56,156 nucleotides of DNA from Acaricomes phytoseiuli DSM 14247 (GCF_000376245.1 NZ_AQXM01000049.1:1-56156), one strand, 5' to 3'; positions 17,413 to 27,376 are shown, counted from the first letter of the stretch. The notes: generated by a model from the letters alone, not told the origin. Made by a program: numbers and translations.

Positions 17413-19789
17413 TTATCCTGGACCGGGGCCGGGCGGTTCGACATCGATGATCCGATGCAGCGAGACCACGCGCTCGCTTTCGCGGTTCGCATCGTAAATC
17501 CTGGCCCTGCCTCCGCTCACGGAAAGCACAACGAATTCTGCCCGTGCCGGATTCCCGGAGGCGTCCACTGTGGTCATGAGCACCGGCTGCCGGCTGCGCG
17601 CCGCTTCGTAGAGCGCCTCCACGGTCAGCTGCGGAGCGAGGGCAGTTTGCTGGGCCGCGGTTCCCTGCCGGAGCACTCGCAGCTGTTCTTCGGGCAGTGG
17701 CGCTGCCTGGCGGGTCGGTACTGAACCCGGCCCATTCGTTACGTCGTACACTGTTCGCCTGGCGGCTTCTTGAGTTGAAGCGCTTGCCTGCTCCACGAGC
17801 GGGGCGATGCCTTTCTCGCGCAGCAGCCGGGCGATCTCCGCTGGCGGAGCCGTGCTGCTGAGCAGCTCCGGGCCCAGGGTGCGGAAACCCAACGGGGCGA
17901 AATCGGTATCGTGGAGCAAGGTCGTGAGCACGGCTTCATCGGTGATGGCGAGGACCGATCCGGCAGCGAAGACCCGCACGGAGCCGTGCCGGGCTGCGGC
18001 GTCCCGGATGAGATAGTCCAGAGCCTGCGGCACCGCAGTGGAGCTGCTTTCAGTCAGGAAGCTGAGCAGCTGCTCCGGCTCCCGGCCCGCATCGAAGGCT
18101 CGGCGTAGGCTGGCATCAGAGAAACGGTAGATGACGGCGGGGCCCTGGCCTTCCCGGTCGGCCATCCGGGACAGTTCGGCGGCAAGCTCCGGATCCAAGT
18201 ACCCGGGGGCCACCGCGGTGAGGTCGTTCTGCAGCAGGATCTTATCCACTGCGGCGGGCAGCGCAGCGGCGAGCACTCGTGCAGCGGCTTCCGGTTCGTC
18301 CTGGAGTAGCAGTCTTGCCTGCGTGGTGACGGCCCCTGCGCCGGTGAGTCCGAGTGCTTCGGCTTCATCGAGCACATCCGGGGCTAGCCGGCCCAGGCGA
18401 CGCCAGAGCCGGGGGCGGTACCAGCCCGCTGCGGTGTACAGAGTCTCACAATCAGCGGCCGGGATCCGCGTACGCTGGGCTTCGCGTTGCTCTGGGATGC
18501 TCATCAGACGATCGAAGAGGAGCCTGCGCAGCCGGGGCATATCGGCTCTTTTGGCTTCTGCAGCCAGGGGGCTGATGGCACGATGGGCACTGTTATGCTC
18601 GTGCTCGGCGGGCTGGGGCTCTCCGATGAGCGAGATCGCCCGGTCAAGCCCGAGCCAGGCCTGTGCCAGTCGCAGCCACTGCTCTTCCCTCGGCAGCTCG
18701 GGCCAGCCGAGCCCTTGCCCGGTCAGCTGCCAGTGCGAGGTGTCCGGATCGAGGCGCACCAGATCGGCTGCCGCTGCCAGTTCCAAGACAAATCCCGCGT
18801 GCTCTGGTTCCATGGCGGCCGCGCTCGCCAGTAGCCGTAAAGCGCGTACGCCTATTCCGCCGCTGCGCAGGGTGGACACGGGCCTGCTCCGGATGGCCTC
18901 CAGAGCCAGGCCCACATTGCGGAGCGTCTCGGAGATGGTGCTGAGCGCGGCGTTATCCCGTTGTGCTGTGGACACGGTGGCGCCTGTGGCTGTATGCCCT
19001 GGATCAGGCCAGGGCTCCTGGTCCAGATGTTCGATGATGCGGCCTGAGCGCAAGGCCAGCCCTGCTTCTCGGGGGAGCTCTACATGACGTTCGTCAAGGG
19101 GTACCAGGACCCCCGCCTCGATCAGGAACTGAGGAGCTGCATGATTGTCCTGCTGCGGGTGCGGCAGTAGCCCGATGGGGCCGTCTGCGAGCCGGTTGAG
19201 CAGTTCTACCGCCCGTGCCGGGGCGACGGCTAGCAGCGCGGGTAATTCCCGTGAGATATGGGTTGCCAGCGCGGTGGCCGGATCCGCGCCGGTCAATCCA
19301 AGACGGGGGGCCGTAGCCTGCATCCAGCTACTGCTCACGGTTTGCAGTATCCGGTAGGGTCGGCCCAAGCCTGCCGGGTGATTGCCCATGACCTCGTACA
19401 GGCTGCTTACCGGAGCATAAGCTGCTTCCTCTGCTGTTGAGTTGCTGCCTGTTGTGCTATTGATCCGGTAGAGCAGAGCTAGCTAGCTGGTTGAGCTCGC
19501 TGAGGATGCGGTTCATGGTGCTGAGGTCTGCGCCGCCCACTGCATTGAGAAGAGTCTGCGCGGATACGGGGCCGGTGTGCACGAGGGCTGCTTCGAGGAT
19601 CTGCAGATGCGGAGTATCAAGCTGGTCGAGCGCCCGCTGGAGGCTGAGCCGGGATGCCGCGCGGCCGGCAAGGCTCGCAAAATCCGCGACAGGAGGGTCG
19701 ATCAGATCCGGTCGGGCTGCGAACAGTTGGAGCAGATCTGAGTCGCTGCGCGAAGGCAGCTCAGTACTCAGCGCGCGGATAGCCGACAT
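17413..19789 (-). pseudogene. helicase-associated protein, frameshifted
   Basis: Two frames together make one actinobacterial helicase-associated protein of about 790 residues. The N-terminal part starts at ATG 19789 (MSAIRALSTELPSRSDSDLLQLFAARPDLIDPP) and runs into a stop at 19457; the rest continues in another frame (open from before ATG 19389: GNHPAGLGRPYRILQ) to 17413. The shift lies in three tandem AGCT units at 19477-19488. Removing one unit restores LNQLALLYRIN and a continuous protein. The C-terminal part (VYRFSDASLRRAFDAGREPEQLLSFL and REKGIAPLVEQA) resembles the helicase-C/ERCC4-like domain of this family. Either it is inactivated, phase-variable by repeat slippage, or a sequencing error. 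Confidence 0.8.
19477..19488. repeat. tetranucleotide tandem repeat (AGCT x3) at the frameshift
   Basis: Three adjacent AGCT units, followed by GG. One unit more or fewer changes the frame of the helicase-associated gene; two units would give the intact frame. Confidence 0.85.
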
Positions 19790-19803
19790 GGTCTTCCGGC
19801 CGT

Positions 19804-20079
19804 TCAGAGTCTCCGGCGCCGTGCCACGGCGCCGAGTAGGATCACGACCATCAGGATGAAAGCCAGGGGCAGGGAAACCATCGGAATCCAGATGATCTCG
19901 GAGCCGCTGCGCGCTCCGGTGAGATTGAGGCTGATGATCCAGGCCAGAAAGCCCAGACCCACGACAGCGCTGAGTACCGCGCTCAGGATGACGAGCCGCC
20001 AGAGCCAGGGCACTCCTGATGCGCCGGGGGAGTCTCCCGGTTCGGTGCTGCCCTGCTGGGGGAGGTTTCGGACTGGCAT
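19804..20079 (-). CDS. small two-pass membrane protein
   Basis: A 91-residue protein with a polar N-terminus (1-25), two hydrophobic segments (about 27-52 and 63-85) and an Arg-rich end (ARRRRL). I do not recognise a family with confidence. It ends 14 bases before the helicase-associated gene on the same strand and may share its transcript. ATG 20079 is near GGGGGAGG upstream on the coding strand. Confidence 0.6.
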   Translation of the reverse strand: MPVRNLPQQGSTEPGDSPGASGVPWLWRLVILSAVLSAVVGLGFLAWIISLNLTGARSGSEIIWIPMVSLPLAFILMVVILLGAVARRRRL

Positions 20080-20307
20080 AGGTTAACGCTAGCAGCGCAA
20101 CGAGTCTGAATTGCGGGCTCTTATCTACTAAAATGCTAAAAACACCATCAAATAACCAGCAAGATTTTCTAGCCGCCGATGCCTGTCGAGGAGCGGATAC
20201 GCTAGAGACCATAAGAGATTAGAGAATTCCTGAGCCTGCCGGCAGCTCGTCCCCTCTGGGACTATTCGGTAGGCCATGGGCTTCGATAATGAGATAGAGG
20301 TAACGAC

Positions 20308-20694
20308 GTGCCTACCGGCAAGGTCAAATGGTTCGACAGTGAGAAGGGCTTCGGCTTCCTGACCTCTGATGACGGACAGGAAGTGTTCCTGCACGCTCAG
20401 GCGCTTCCGGCGGGAGTGCAGGATGTCAAGGCCGGGACTCGGATGGAGTTCGGCATCGCGGACGGCAAGAAGGGCCCTCAGGCGCTCTCCGCGCGCGTCC
20501 TCGAAACGCAGCCCTCCGTCGTCAAAGCTACCAGGAAGCCAGCCGCTGATATGGCGGTGATTGTCGAAGATCTCATCAAGCTCCTGGAGAGCACCGCGAA
20601 CAGCTTGCAGAAGGGTAAATATCCCGACCGGGCCGGTGCCAGCAAGGTCGCGTCCGTTCTGCGGGCGGTTGCCAGCGATCTGGACGGACAGTGA
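20308..20694 (+). CDS. cold-shock domain protein with C-terminal extension
   Basis: A 128-residue protein. Residues 1-65 are a cold-shock domain with RNP1-like KGFGFLTSD and RNP2-like VFLHAQAL, which binds single-stranded RNA or DNA. Residues 70-128 are an extension (VEDLIKLLESTANSLQKGKYPDRAGASKVASVLRAVASDL) predicted helical and typical of one actinobacterial subgroup. It starts with GTG at 20308 after GAGGTAACGAC. It overlaps the next gene by 4 bases (GTGA), so the two are translated together. The 94 bases upstream contain no other gene. Confidence 0.9.
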   Translation: MPTGKVKWFDSEKGFGFLTSDDGQEVFLHAQALPAGVQDVKAGTRMEFGIADGKKGPQALSARVLETQPSVVKATRKPAADMAVIVEDLIKLLESTANSLQKGKYPDRAGASKVASVLRAVASDLDGQ

Positions 20695-21203
20695 CCAGCT
20701 CGGCCGACGCAGAGCCACTGGAGTCTCCGCAGCAGCGCAGCCCGAAAAAGCCGCGCAGCCGGAAGAAGTCTGCGCCGTCGGGCGTTCCGGTATGGCGCGT
20801 GGGCAAACCGGATGCGGTACTGGCCGCCTCCGTGGATGCCGCTCGACAGGGCATTGGTGAGATCGTCCGCGAGGAACATATCGGTGCCCACCTCGCGGTG
20901 AAGAGTGAAGGCGAGCGGGTTGCGACCCAGCTCTTCGAATGCACCCTGCCCGGGTACCGCGGCTGGCAGTGGTTCGCGGTGCTGGCCCGTGCGCCCAGGG
21001 CCAAAGAGGCCACGGTCAGTGAAGTCGGGCTCCTGCCTTCTGCGGATTCGGTATTGGCCCCGGAGTGGGTTCCGTGGTCCGAGCGGATCCGGCCCGAAGA
21101 TGCTCTGCCTGATACGGCCGCTGACGCGGTAGAAGAGCACCCGGAGCCTGAGTCCGAAACCTCTGAAACCGAAACAGCAGAAACTCAAGCCGAGGAAAAC
21201 TGA
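20691..21203 (+). CDS. DUF3027 family protein
   Basis: A 170-residue protein with a basic, Pro/Ser/Lys-rich start (1-32), a conserved core (about 35-135: LAASVDAARQGIGEIVREEHIGAHL, FECTLPGYRGWQWFAVLARAPRAKEATVSEVGLLP, LAPEWVPWSERIRPEDALP) and an acidic tail (Glu/Thr/Ser). This is DUF3027, found next to cold-shock genes in actinobacteria. Function unknown. The start GTG lies within the stop of the cold-shock gene, so expression is coupled; a nucleic-acid or ribosome-linked role is a guess from context. Confidence 0.85.
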   Translation: MTSSADAEPLESPQQRSPKKPRSRKKSAPSGVPVWRVGKPDAVLAASVDAARQGIGEIVREEHIGAHLAVKSEGERVATQLFECTLPGYRGWQWFAVLARAPRAKEATVSEVGLLPSADSVLAPEWVPWSERIRPEDALPDTAADAVEEHPEPESETSETETAETQAEEN

Positions 21204-21232
21204 GCCTAGCTGCGTTAGTCGTGTTAGTCGTG

Positions 21233-22486
<1,254 letters not shown>

Positions 22487-22570
22487 CTAAATTAGAGGCA
22501 GCGTCCGCGCCGAAAGCGGCGTCGTGAAGCCCGCGACAGTCCATCGGCCGCCTGGTGAGGAGTTTTTCGA

Positions 22571-23284
22571 GTGACCGATCTTGTTGACACCACAGAGATG
22601 TATCTCAAGGCAATCCTCGAACTGGAAGAAGAGCGCATCGTGCCGCTGCGGGCTCGGATCGCAGAGCGCTTGCACCATTCTGGGCCTACGGTTTCGCAGA
22701 CGGTGGCCCGGATGGAAAGGGACGGCCTGGTGGTGGTCTCCGGCGACCGGCATCTGGAGCTGACTGATCTGGGCCGGGAGCGAGCCACCTCGGTGATGCG
22801 CAAGCATCGCCTGGCTGAGCGCCTGCTCTCTGATGTGATCAAGCTGGATTGGCCGTATGTGCACGATGAAGCATGCCGCTGGGAGCACGTGATGAGCGAG
22901 CAGGTCGAGGAGCGCATCTTCGAACTCCTGGGCCGGCCGGAGGATTCACCTTACGGGAATCCGATTCCGGGCCTGGAGGTCTTCGGGGGGCATAAAGCGC
23001 GTGAATTCACGGCGGGCATGATCAATCTCTCCGATGCGATGACGAAGTATCAGCCGGGTTCCCGGGTGCGCTTGGGGCAACTCTCCGAGCGGATCCAGGT
23101 GGATCCGGAGCTGCTCGAGCAGTTGGCGGAAGCCGGGCTCAAGCCGGGTGCGGAGGTCTCGCTGGAGCAGGTAGGTGACTACATCGCGGTTAGGGTGCAA
23201 GGTATCGAAGGGGCGCTGGAGCTGCCGCAGGAAGTCGCGGTCCACGTTTTCGTGGTGCTGGACGACCCGGCGTCAGCCGAGTGA
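22571..23284 (+). CDS. ideR: DtxR/IdeR-family iron-dependent repressor
   Basis: A 237-residue metalloregulator: winged helix-turn-helix (1-75; ARIAERLHHSGPTVSQTVARMERDGLV), dimer and metal-binding domain (76-150; HDEACRWEHVMSEQVEERI with the Cys-x2-Glu-His set of iron-type DtxR), DSPYGNPIPGL, then an SH3/FeoA-like C-terminal domain. The Cys favours iron (IdeR/DtxR) over manganese (MntR). It represses iron-uptake genes when Fe(II) is bound in relatives. The start is GTG at 22571. No iron box was found near it. Confidence 0.9.
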   Translation: MTDLVDTTEMYLKAILELEEERIVPLRARIAERLHHSGPTVSQTVARMERDGLVVVSGDRHLELTDLGRERATSVMRKHRLAERLLSDVIKLDWPYVHDEACRWEHVMSEQVEERIFELLGRPEDSPYGNPIPGLEVFGGHKAREFTAGMINLSDAMTKYQPGSRVRLGQLSERIQVDPELLEQLAEAGLKPGAEVSLEQVGDYIAVRVQGIEGALELPQEVAVHVFVVLDDPASAE

Positions 23285-23381
23285 AGAGTGATGAGGATTT
23301 AGGTCACAGAATTATTACAAAACGGCTTCATGCCGTATAGTTATTCTCTGACGCTGACATCAAAGCGTTATCTGAGCCGGT

Positions 23382-23571
23382 GCCTAACCTTGCCCTCCGG
23401 TCGCAGTTTATATAGCCATCAAGGGCAAGGACGGGGGAACCACAACTGGTCAGTTCGCTGATCTTGGGGTGAAGTTCTCATTTTCTGGAGTGCGTTCAGA
23501 AGCCACTGCTGTGCGCTTTTCAGGGAGACCGGGTCGCTCTCGATCCGAATCCGACAGCTAACCTCGTAGGC
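23382..23571 (+). ncRNA. c-di-AMP riboswitch (ydaO/yuaA type), copy 1
   Basis: The leader of the M23 gene has the conserved order GCCTAAC, a stem CCTTGCCCT/AGGGCAAGG, GGGGGAACCACA, CTTGGGGTGAA, an AGGGAGACCGGGT segment and then ATCCGAATCCGACAGCTAAC and CTCGTAGGC, the last pairing with the first GCCT to close P1. This is the ydaO pattern, which binds c-di-AMP and in actinobacteria usually switches off cell-wall hydrolase genes. A possible -10 TATAGT lies at 23336-23341. The rest of 23285-23608 shows nothing else. Confidence 0.9.
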
Positions 23572-23608
23572 CACGTTCGAGAGTAAAGAAAAGTAGGGAG
23601 TTCTGCCC

Positions 23609-24682
23609 GTGAGTCATCCGGATCAGCCGCAGCGCGGCCGTCGGGCTGCGGTAGTGACCACCGGTCATCCGGTCGTGACACCAAGCAAGAGTAATGATCA
23701 GACTGCTGTCACGCAGGGTGCTGCCACCCAGCGCCCCAGGGACGCGGCGCGTCGTGCGCGCCAGGCCGCGCAGCAGCCTTCGGCAACGGTGTCGGCAAGT
23801 GCTAGTGAACCGCTGCCCTTCCCGTTGAACCCCTCAGAGTCCGTAACGGCATCAGTGGTTTCCCCAAGCGCGAAATCCGCCGGGCGCGAAGTGTTCTCCA
23901 CAGCCGCTACGGATTCTGCGGCTCCGATGTCGGCGCTGCCTCGCCGGAGCGCGGTACGGCAGAACGAACGGCTCAGCCAGCAGGCAAACCGCACTGATCG
24001 CGGCGTCAGCCGGGCGCATCTGGCTCAGCGCGGCAGCATCGCCATGGCTGCTACTGGCTTGGCCCTCGCCGTGATCGTGCCCTCCACCACCGCCGCTTTG
24101 AGCGATCCGGTCGCCTTGGTGGGCAATAACAACGACGCTCTGAGCGCCGCACCAGTTTCTGCCGACAGCGGTGCATCCGTGACGTTCGACGGTGCCGCCG
24201 GAGCGAGCAACAACGATCCGGACAACAAGCTCAAGGATGTCCTCAAAGTCTCCGCCAACAAAGTGGCGCCCCTGCAATCCAAGGGCACTCTGGGCGCTCC
24301 GTTGGAGAAGCTCCAGACCACCTCGCCCTTCGGGTACCGCGTCAACCCGTTGACCGGTGCTGCTGGTGAACTGCATACCGGTCAGGACTTCGCCGCGCAG
24401 TGCGGTACACCCGTTTTCGCTTCTGCGGGCGGCACTGTCTCCTTCGCTAGCTGGGATGTCGGCGGTGGCGGCAATCGCGTGGTGATCGATCATGGCAACG
24501 GCCTGAGCACCACGTACAACCACAACACGTCCCTGAACGTCGCCCAGGGCCAGAAGGTCAACCGTGGCGATCTGGTCTCCATGAGCGGCACCACCGGCAA
24601 CTCCACCGGCTGTCACGTCCACTTCGAGGTTATGGTCGATAACAAGACCGTCGATCCCATGAACTGGCTGGCAACCCCCTGA
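23609..24682 (+). CDS. secreted M23-family peptidoglycan endopeptidase
   Basis: A 357-residue protein. Residues 1-135 are a long polar, Arg/Ser/Ala-rich segment, followed by a hydrophobic export segment (about 143-163; RGSIAMAATGLALAVIVPSTTAAL). The catalytic lysostaphin-type domain spans about 235-355: SPFGYRVNPLTGAAGELHTGQDF gives the metal ligands His and Asp, and CHVHFEV the His-x-His pair. It cleaves peptide cross-links in the wall. The start is GTG at 23609 after GTAGGGAG. Control is by the c-di-AMP riboswitch directly upstream. Confidence 0.9.
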   Translation: MSHPDQPQRGRRAAVVTTGHPVVTPSKSNDQTAVTQGAATQRPRDAARRARQAAQQPSATVSASASEPLPFPLNPSESVTASVVSPSAKSAGREVFSTAATDSAAPMSALPRRSAVRQNERLSQQANRTDRGVSRAHLAQRGSIAMAATGLALAVIVPSTTAALSDPVALVGNNNDALSAAPVSADSGASVTFDGAAGASNNDPDNKLKDVLKVSANKVAPLQSKGTLGAPLEKLQTTSPFGYRVNPLTGAAGELHTGQDFAAQCGTPVFASAGGTVSFASWDVGGGGNRVVIDHGNGLSTTYNHNTSLNVAQGQKVNRGDLVSMSGTTGNSTGCHVHFEVMVDNKTVDPMNWLATP

Positions 24683-24748
24683 TATCGGCTCCGGATCACG
24701 AATCGTGATCGGCTCTAAAATCACAGGAAATTTTTTCGTAACCATAAT

Positions 24749-24777
24749 GTGACATTTGCCGTGAAATGCGGTACTGT
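24749..24777 (+). promoter_or_regulatory. promoter of the second riboswitch-controlled gene
   Basis: -35 GTGACA (24749-24754), 17-base spacer, -10 TACTGT (24772-24777). It sits 46 bases before the second riboswitch, so that gene has its own transcript. Confidence 0.55.
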
Positions 24778-24822
24778 CAAAAATGCAACGGCTTCAGCTG
24801 AAGCTGCTGCTCTCAGGTAAAA

Positions 24823-24992
24823 GCCTAACTCTGCCAATTCCTGAGATTCGTTCGCACTATACATCGCATGGCAGAGGCGGGGGAACCACAATTCGGGCCG
24901 AAGTCAGGCCCTCGGGGTGAAGTCGCAAAGATCTTCGCAGATCTGCGCGGCCGGGTGACTCCCATCCGAATCCGACAGCTTACCTCGCAGGC
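24823..24992 (+). ncRNA. c-di-AMP riboswitch (ydaO/yuaA type), copy 2
   Basis: Same signature order as the first copy: GCCTAAC, stem CTCTGCCA/TGGCAGAG, GGGGGAACCACA, CTCGGGGTGAA, GGCCGGGTGAC, ATCCGAATCCGACAGCTTAC and CTCGCAGGC closing P1 with GCCT. The stem sequences differ from copy 1 but keep pairing (compensatory change), which supports a functional fold. It ends 18 bases before the GTG of the NlpC/P60 gene. Confidence 0.9.
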
Positions 24993-25010
24993 TTTTGGGA
25001 GAGGTATTAC

Positions 25011-25745
25011 GTGCCGTTCAAGACACCTGCTGGCCGCCACCGCGCGGCTCAACAGACCAGTCCTATCGTTGCTCTATCTCAAGCGGTTACCGCTAACGCC
25101 GGGGTCTTCGGTCGCCAAGCAGCAGTTGTCGTCGCTGCAACCGGTCTTGCCGCCGGGGTAACCCTTCCCGCCGTTGCCGCAGAGCAGACTCAGCCCCAGC
25201 TGGCGAGTTCAAACATGGCGGTTGCCTCTACAGTCACCGCTGCGCTCGGCGGCCAGGTCACTGCTAGTGCAGAGGCTCCCATCGATTTCCAGCATGTAGC
25301 CGCTTCTTCGAAGCCTGCTCCGGCAGAGCGCCCTGCTGCGGAAACGACCACGCAATCGCAGAGCGTCAGCAAAACCCAGCAGGCTCCAGCAGCGGATGCT
25401 CTGGCGGGTTCAGGCGACCTCGCCGCGGTTGTTGCCGCTGCCTACCAGGGCGTAGGCAAACCGTACGAATGGGGCGGAACGACCCCTAATGGCTGGGACT
25501 GCTCAGGGTTCATCGCCTGGGCCTACGCTCAGGCCGGCATCCAACTCCCGCGGACCAACCAGTGGACTGTGATGGTGCAGACCAGCACGCCCAAGCCGGG
25601 CGACCTCGTCGTGCAGAACGGCGGCAGCCACGTTGCCATCTACGTAGGCAATGGCATGGAGGTCGGTGCCCTGAACCCGACCCAGGGAACCCTGCTGACC
25701 GCTGTGGATGCCGTTGGTACCGCCACCTACTACACGATGCCCTGA
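25011..25745 (+). CDS. secreted NlpC/P60-family peptidoglycan hydrolase
   Basis: A 244-residue protein: basic start, export segment (about 33-59; GRQAAVVVAATGLAAGVTLPAVAA), an Ala/Ser/Thr-rich linker, and an NlpC/P60 domain from about 140 to the end. The catalytic Cys is in WDCSGFIAWAY and the His in GSHVAIYVGNG. Such enzymes cleave D-gamma-Glu to diamino acid bonds in stem peptides. The start is GTG at 25011 after GGGAGAGG. The second c-di-AMP riboswitch lies immediately upstream. Confidence 0.9.
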   Translation: MPFKTPAGRHRAAQQTSPIVALSQAVTANAGVFGRQAAVVVAATGLAAGVTLPAVAAEQTQPQLASSNMAVASTVTAALGGQVTASAEAPIDFQHVAASSKPAPAERPAAETTTQSQSVSKTQQAPAADALAGSGDLAAVVAAAYQGVGKPYEWGGTTPNGWDCSGFIAWAYAQAGIQLPRTNQWTVMVQTSTPKPGDLVVQNGGSHVAIYVGNGMEVGALNPTQGTLLTAVDAVGTATYYTMP

Positions 25746-25774
25746 AACTTTTCCCTGACTCGGGTGAATCTCAC

Positions 25775-25848
25775 CAGAGTGCTGAATCACTGAACTGAAT
25801 ACGAAAACTAGAAGACCAATACTAAGAATTTTGAAGGAGAGCACTCTG
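25775..25848 (+). promoter_or_regulatory. inverted repeat flanking the third hydrolase leader
   Basis: CAGAGTGCT (25775-25783) and AGCACTCTG (25840-25848) are exact reverse complements. The right arm touches the ribosome-binding site GAAGGAGA of the gene at 25851, so pairing could mask its start. No riboswitch motif is present here. Confidence 0.4.
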
Positions 25849-25850
25849 AT

Positions 25851-26630
25851 ATGAGCAACTCCCGGATCGCGCGCCATCGGGCGGAGCCAGCAAAGACTAA
25901 CTCCATGGCCGTTATCGCCAAGACCATCGGCGGAAACGCAGGCAGCGTCAGTCGTCAGGCTGCTGTGGTCGCAGCAGCATCGGGTCTCGTACTCAGCGGT
26001 GGCGTAGTGGCTCAGGGTTCCACCAATGAAGGATCGATCCAGGCCAGCGCCAACAACGTTTCCGCAGCCCCGGCGACGGTCACCGCCAACTTCTCTTCGG
26101 TGACCGCTTCGCCGTCCGCGCACGTCGTATTCGAAGCACCCGCAGCTGCTTCCAAGCCCGCACCCAAGCCGGTCGCCGCTAAGCCCCAGGTCGAGACGCA
26201 GAGCAACTCCAGCGCCCAGCAGAGTTCTCCGGCCGCTGCGCCCAAGCCTGCTGCTGCTGCTCCTGCTGCCGACGGCAAAGCCGGCAGCATCGGTGCCGGC
26301 GTCGCGGCTGCTGCTTATGCTCAGCTGGGCCAGACTCAGGATTGCACGGCTCTGGTACGCCGCGCTCTGAGCGCCATGGGCCTGCCCACCACGCCCATGG
26401 GCCCAGAGTATTTCCGCACCCTCGGCCGGGTCCTGGGCCCGGGTGAGTCGCCCAAGCCCGGTGACATCGCCTATTACTCCAATAACGGCTATGGCAGCAA
26501 GCACATTGCTATCTACGTAGGCAACGGCCAGGCTGTACACGGTGGTTGGCTAGGCAATCAGACCGTTCTCGGCTCTGTTATTATCCCCACCGGGGCCCCC
26601 GACTACTATGTTTCCGTGACGGACAACTAA
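25851..26630 (+). CDS. secreted NlpC/P60-like protein
   Basis: A 259-residue paralogue of the preceding protein. It has the same style of export segment (about 33-55; SRQAAVVAAASGLVLSGGVVAQ), a long Ala/Pro/Ser/Lys linker (about 90-143), and a diverged NlpC/P60 domain. The candidate catalytic Cys is in QDCTALVRRAL and the His in SKHIAIYVGNGQAVHGGW. The usual CSG is replaced by CTA, so activity or substrate may differ. ATG at 25851 follows GAAGGAGAG. It lacks a c-di-AMP riboswitch of its own and may be read from the upstream gene. A strong terminator follows. Confidence 0.85.
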   Translation: MSNSRIARHRAEPAKTNSMAVIAKTIGGNAGSVSRQAAVVAAASGLVLSGGVVAQGSTNEGSIQASANNVSAAPATVTANFSSVTASPSAHVVFEAPAAASKPAPKPVAAKPQVETQSNSSAQQSSPAAAPKPAAAAPAADGKAGSIGAGVAAAAYAQLGQTQDCTALVRRALSAMGLPTTPMGPEYFRTLGRVLGPGESPKPGDIAYYSNNGYGSKHIAIYVGNGQAVHGGWLGNQTVLGSVIIPTGAPDYYVSVTDN

Positions 26631-26666
26631 ACTCTGCGCAAGCTGCATGAGGATGACTGGTTCGTC

Positions 26667-26711
26667 AAAGCGCTTGCCCGGTACCGCATTGGTGCCGGGC
26701 AAGCGCTTTTT
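26667..26711 (+). terminator. strong intrinsic terminator of the hydrolase cluster
   Basis: AAAGCGCTTGCCCGGTACC pairs with GGTGCCGGGCAAGCGCTTTTT (one G-T type mismatch), a stem of about 19 bp ending in a T-run. Confidence 0.9.
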
Positions 26712-26878
26712 CAGCATGGTTCATTCTGGTTTCCTACCGACACGTCCTTTACCAAAGTGCCGGATTCGCTGAATGAGACGGCGGCAGCCTAGGCTAAGGA
26801 CTGAGTTCAAGACCGGGAGCTGCGACAAGGCAGCCGGCTCTGTCGGAGTGCTCCAGGTCAGTCCGGAAGAGGACGCAG

Positions 26879-27376
26879 ATGCGAACCCTTGTGCTGAATG
26901 CTGGATACGAACCACTGGCGGTAGTGACTTTCCGCCGGGCGCTGGTCCTTGTCCTGACCGGTAAAGCTTCGGTGCTAGCGGAAGCCGGCGAGCCAGTGAT
27001 CGGCCCGAATGCCGTTTTCAACCGGCCCTCGGTGATCATCCTCAATCGATATATCAGACTGCCCTACGCAGAGGGAGTGCCGCTGAGTCGCCGCGGAGTG
27101 CTCCGACGCGATGAGCATCGGTGCGCGTACTGCGGGAAAGCCGCCAGCACGATCGATCATATTCAGCCGAAATCTCGCGGCGGTGCGGATAGCTGGGAGA
27201 ATCTGGTCGCTTGCTGCCTCAGGTGCAACAACCTCAAGGGCGATCACACGCCAGCGGAGATGGACTGGGTTCTGCGGATCACCCCGCACGTACCGCGGGG
27301 AAGGCGGTGGCAGGTCCGCGAATTCGAGCGCCCTGCGCCGGATTGGGATCCGTTCCTGGGCGAACATGCGGCTTGA
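26879..27376 (+). CDS. HNH endonuclease family protein
   Basis: A 165-residue protein with an N-terminal part (1-75; TLVLNAGYEPLAVVTFRRALVLVLTGKA) and an HNH nuclease fold (about 80-130): CAYCGKAASTIDHIQPKSRGG then ENLVACCLRCNNLKGD. Four Cys bind a structural zinc, and Asp-His with Asn gives the catalytic core. This housekeeping-type HNH protein is common in actinobacteria and has no established role. ATG 26879 follows GGAAGAGGAC. It overlaps the MobA-like gene by 11 bases. Confidence 0.85.
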   Translation: MRTLVLNAGYEPLAVVTFRRALVLVLTGKASVLAEAGEPVIGPNAVFNRPSVIILNRYIRLPYAEGVPLSRRGVLRRDEHRCAYCGKAASTIDHIQPKSRGGADSWENLVACCLRCNNLKGDHTPAEMDWVLRITPHVPRGRRWQVREFERPAPDWDPFLGEHAA

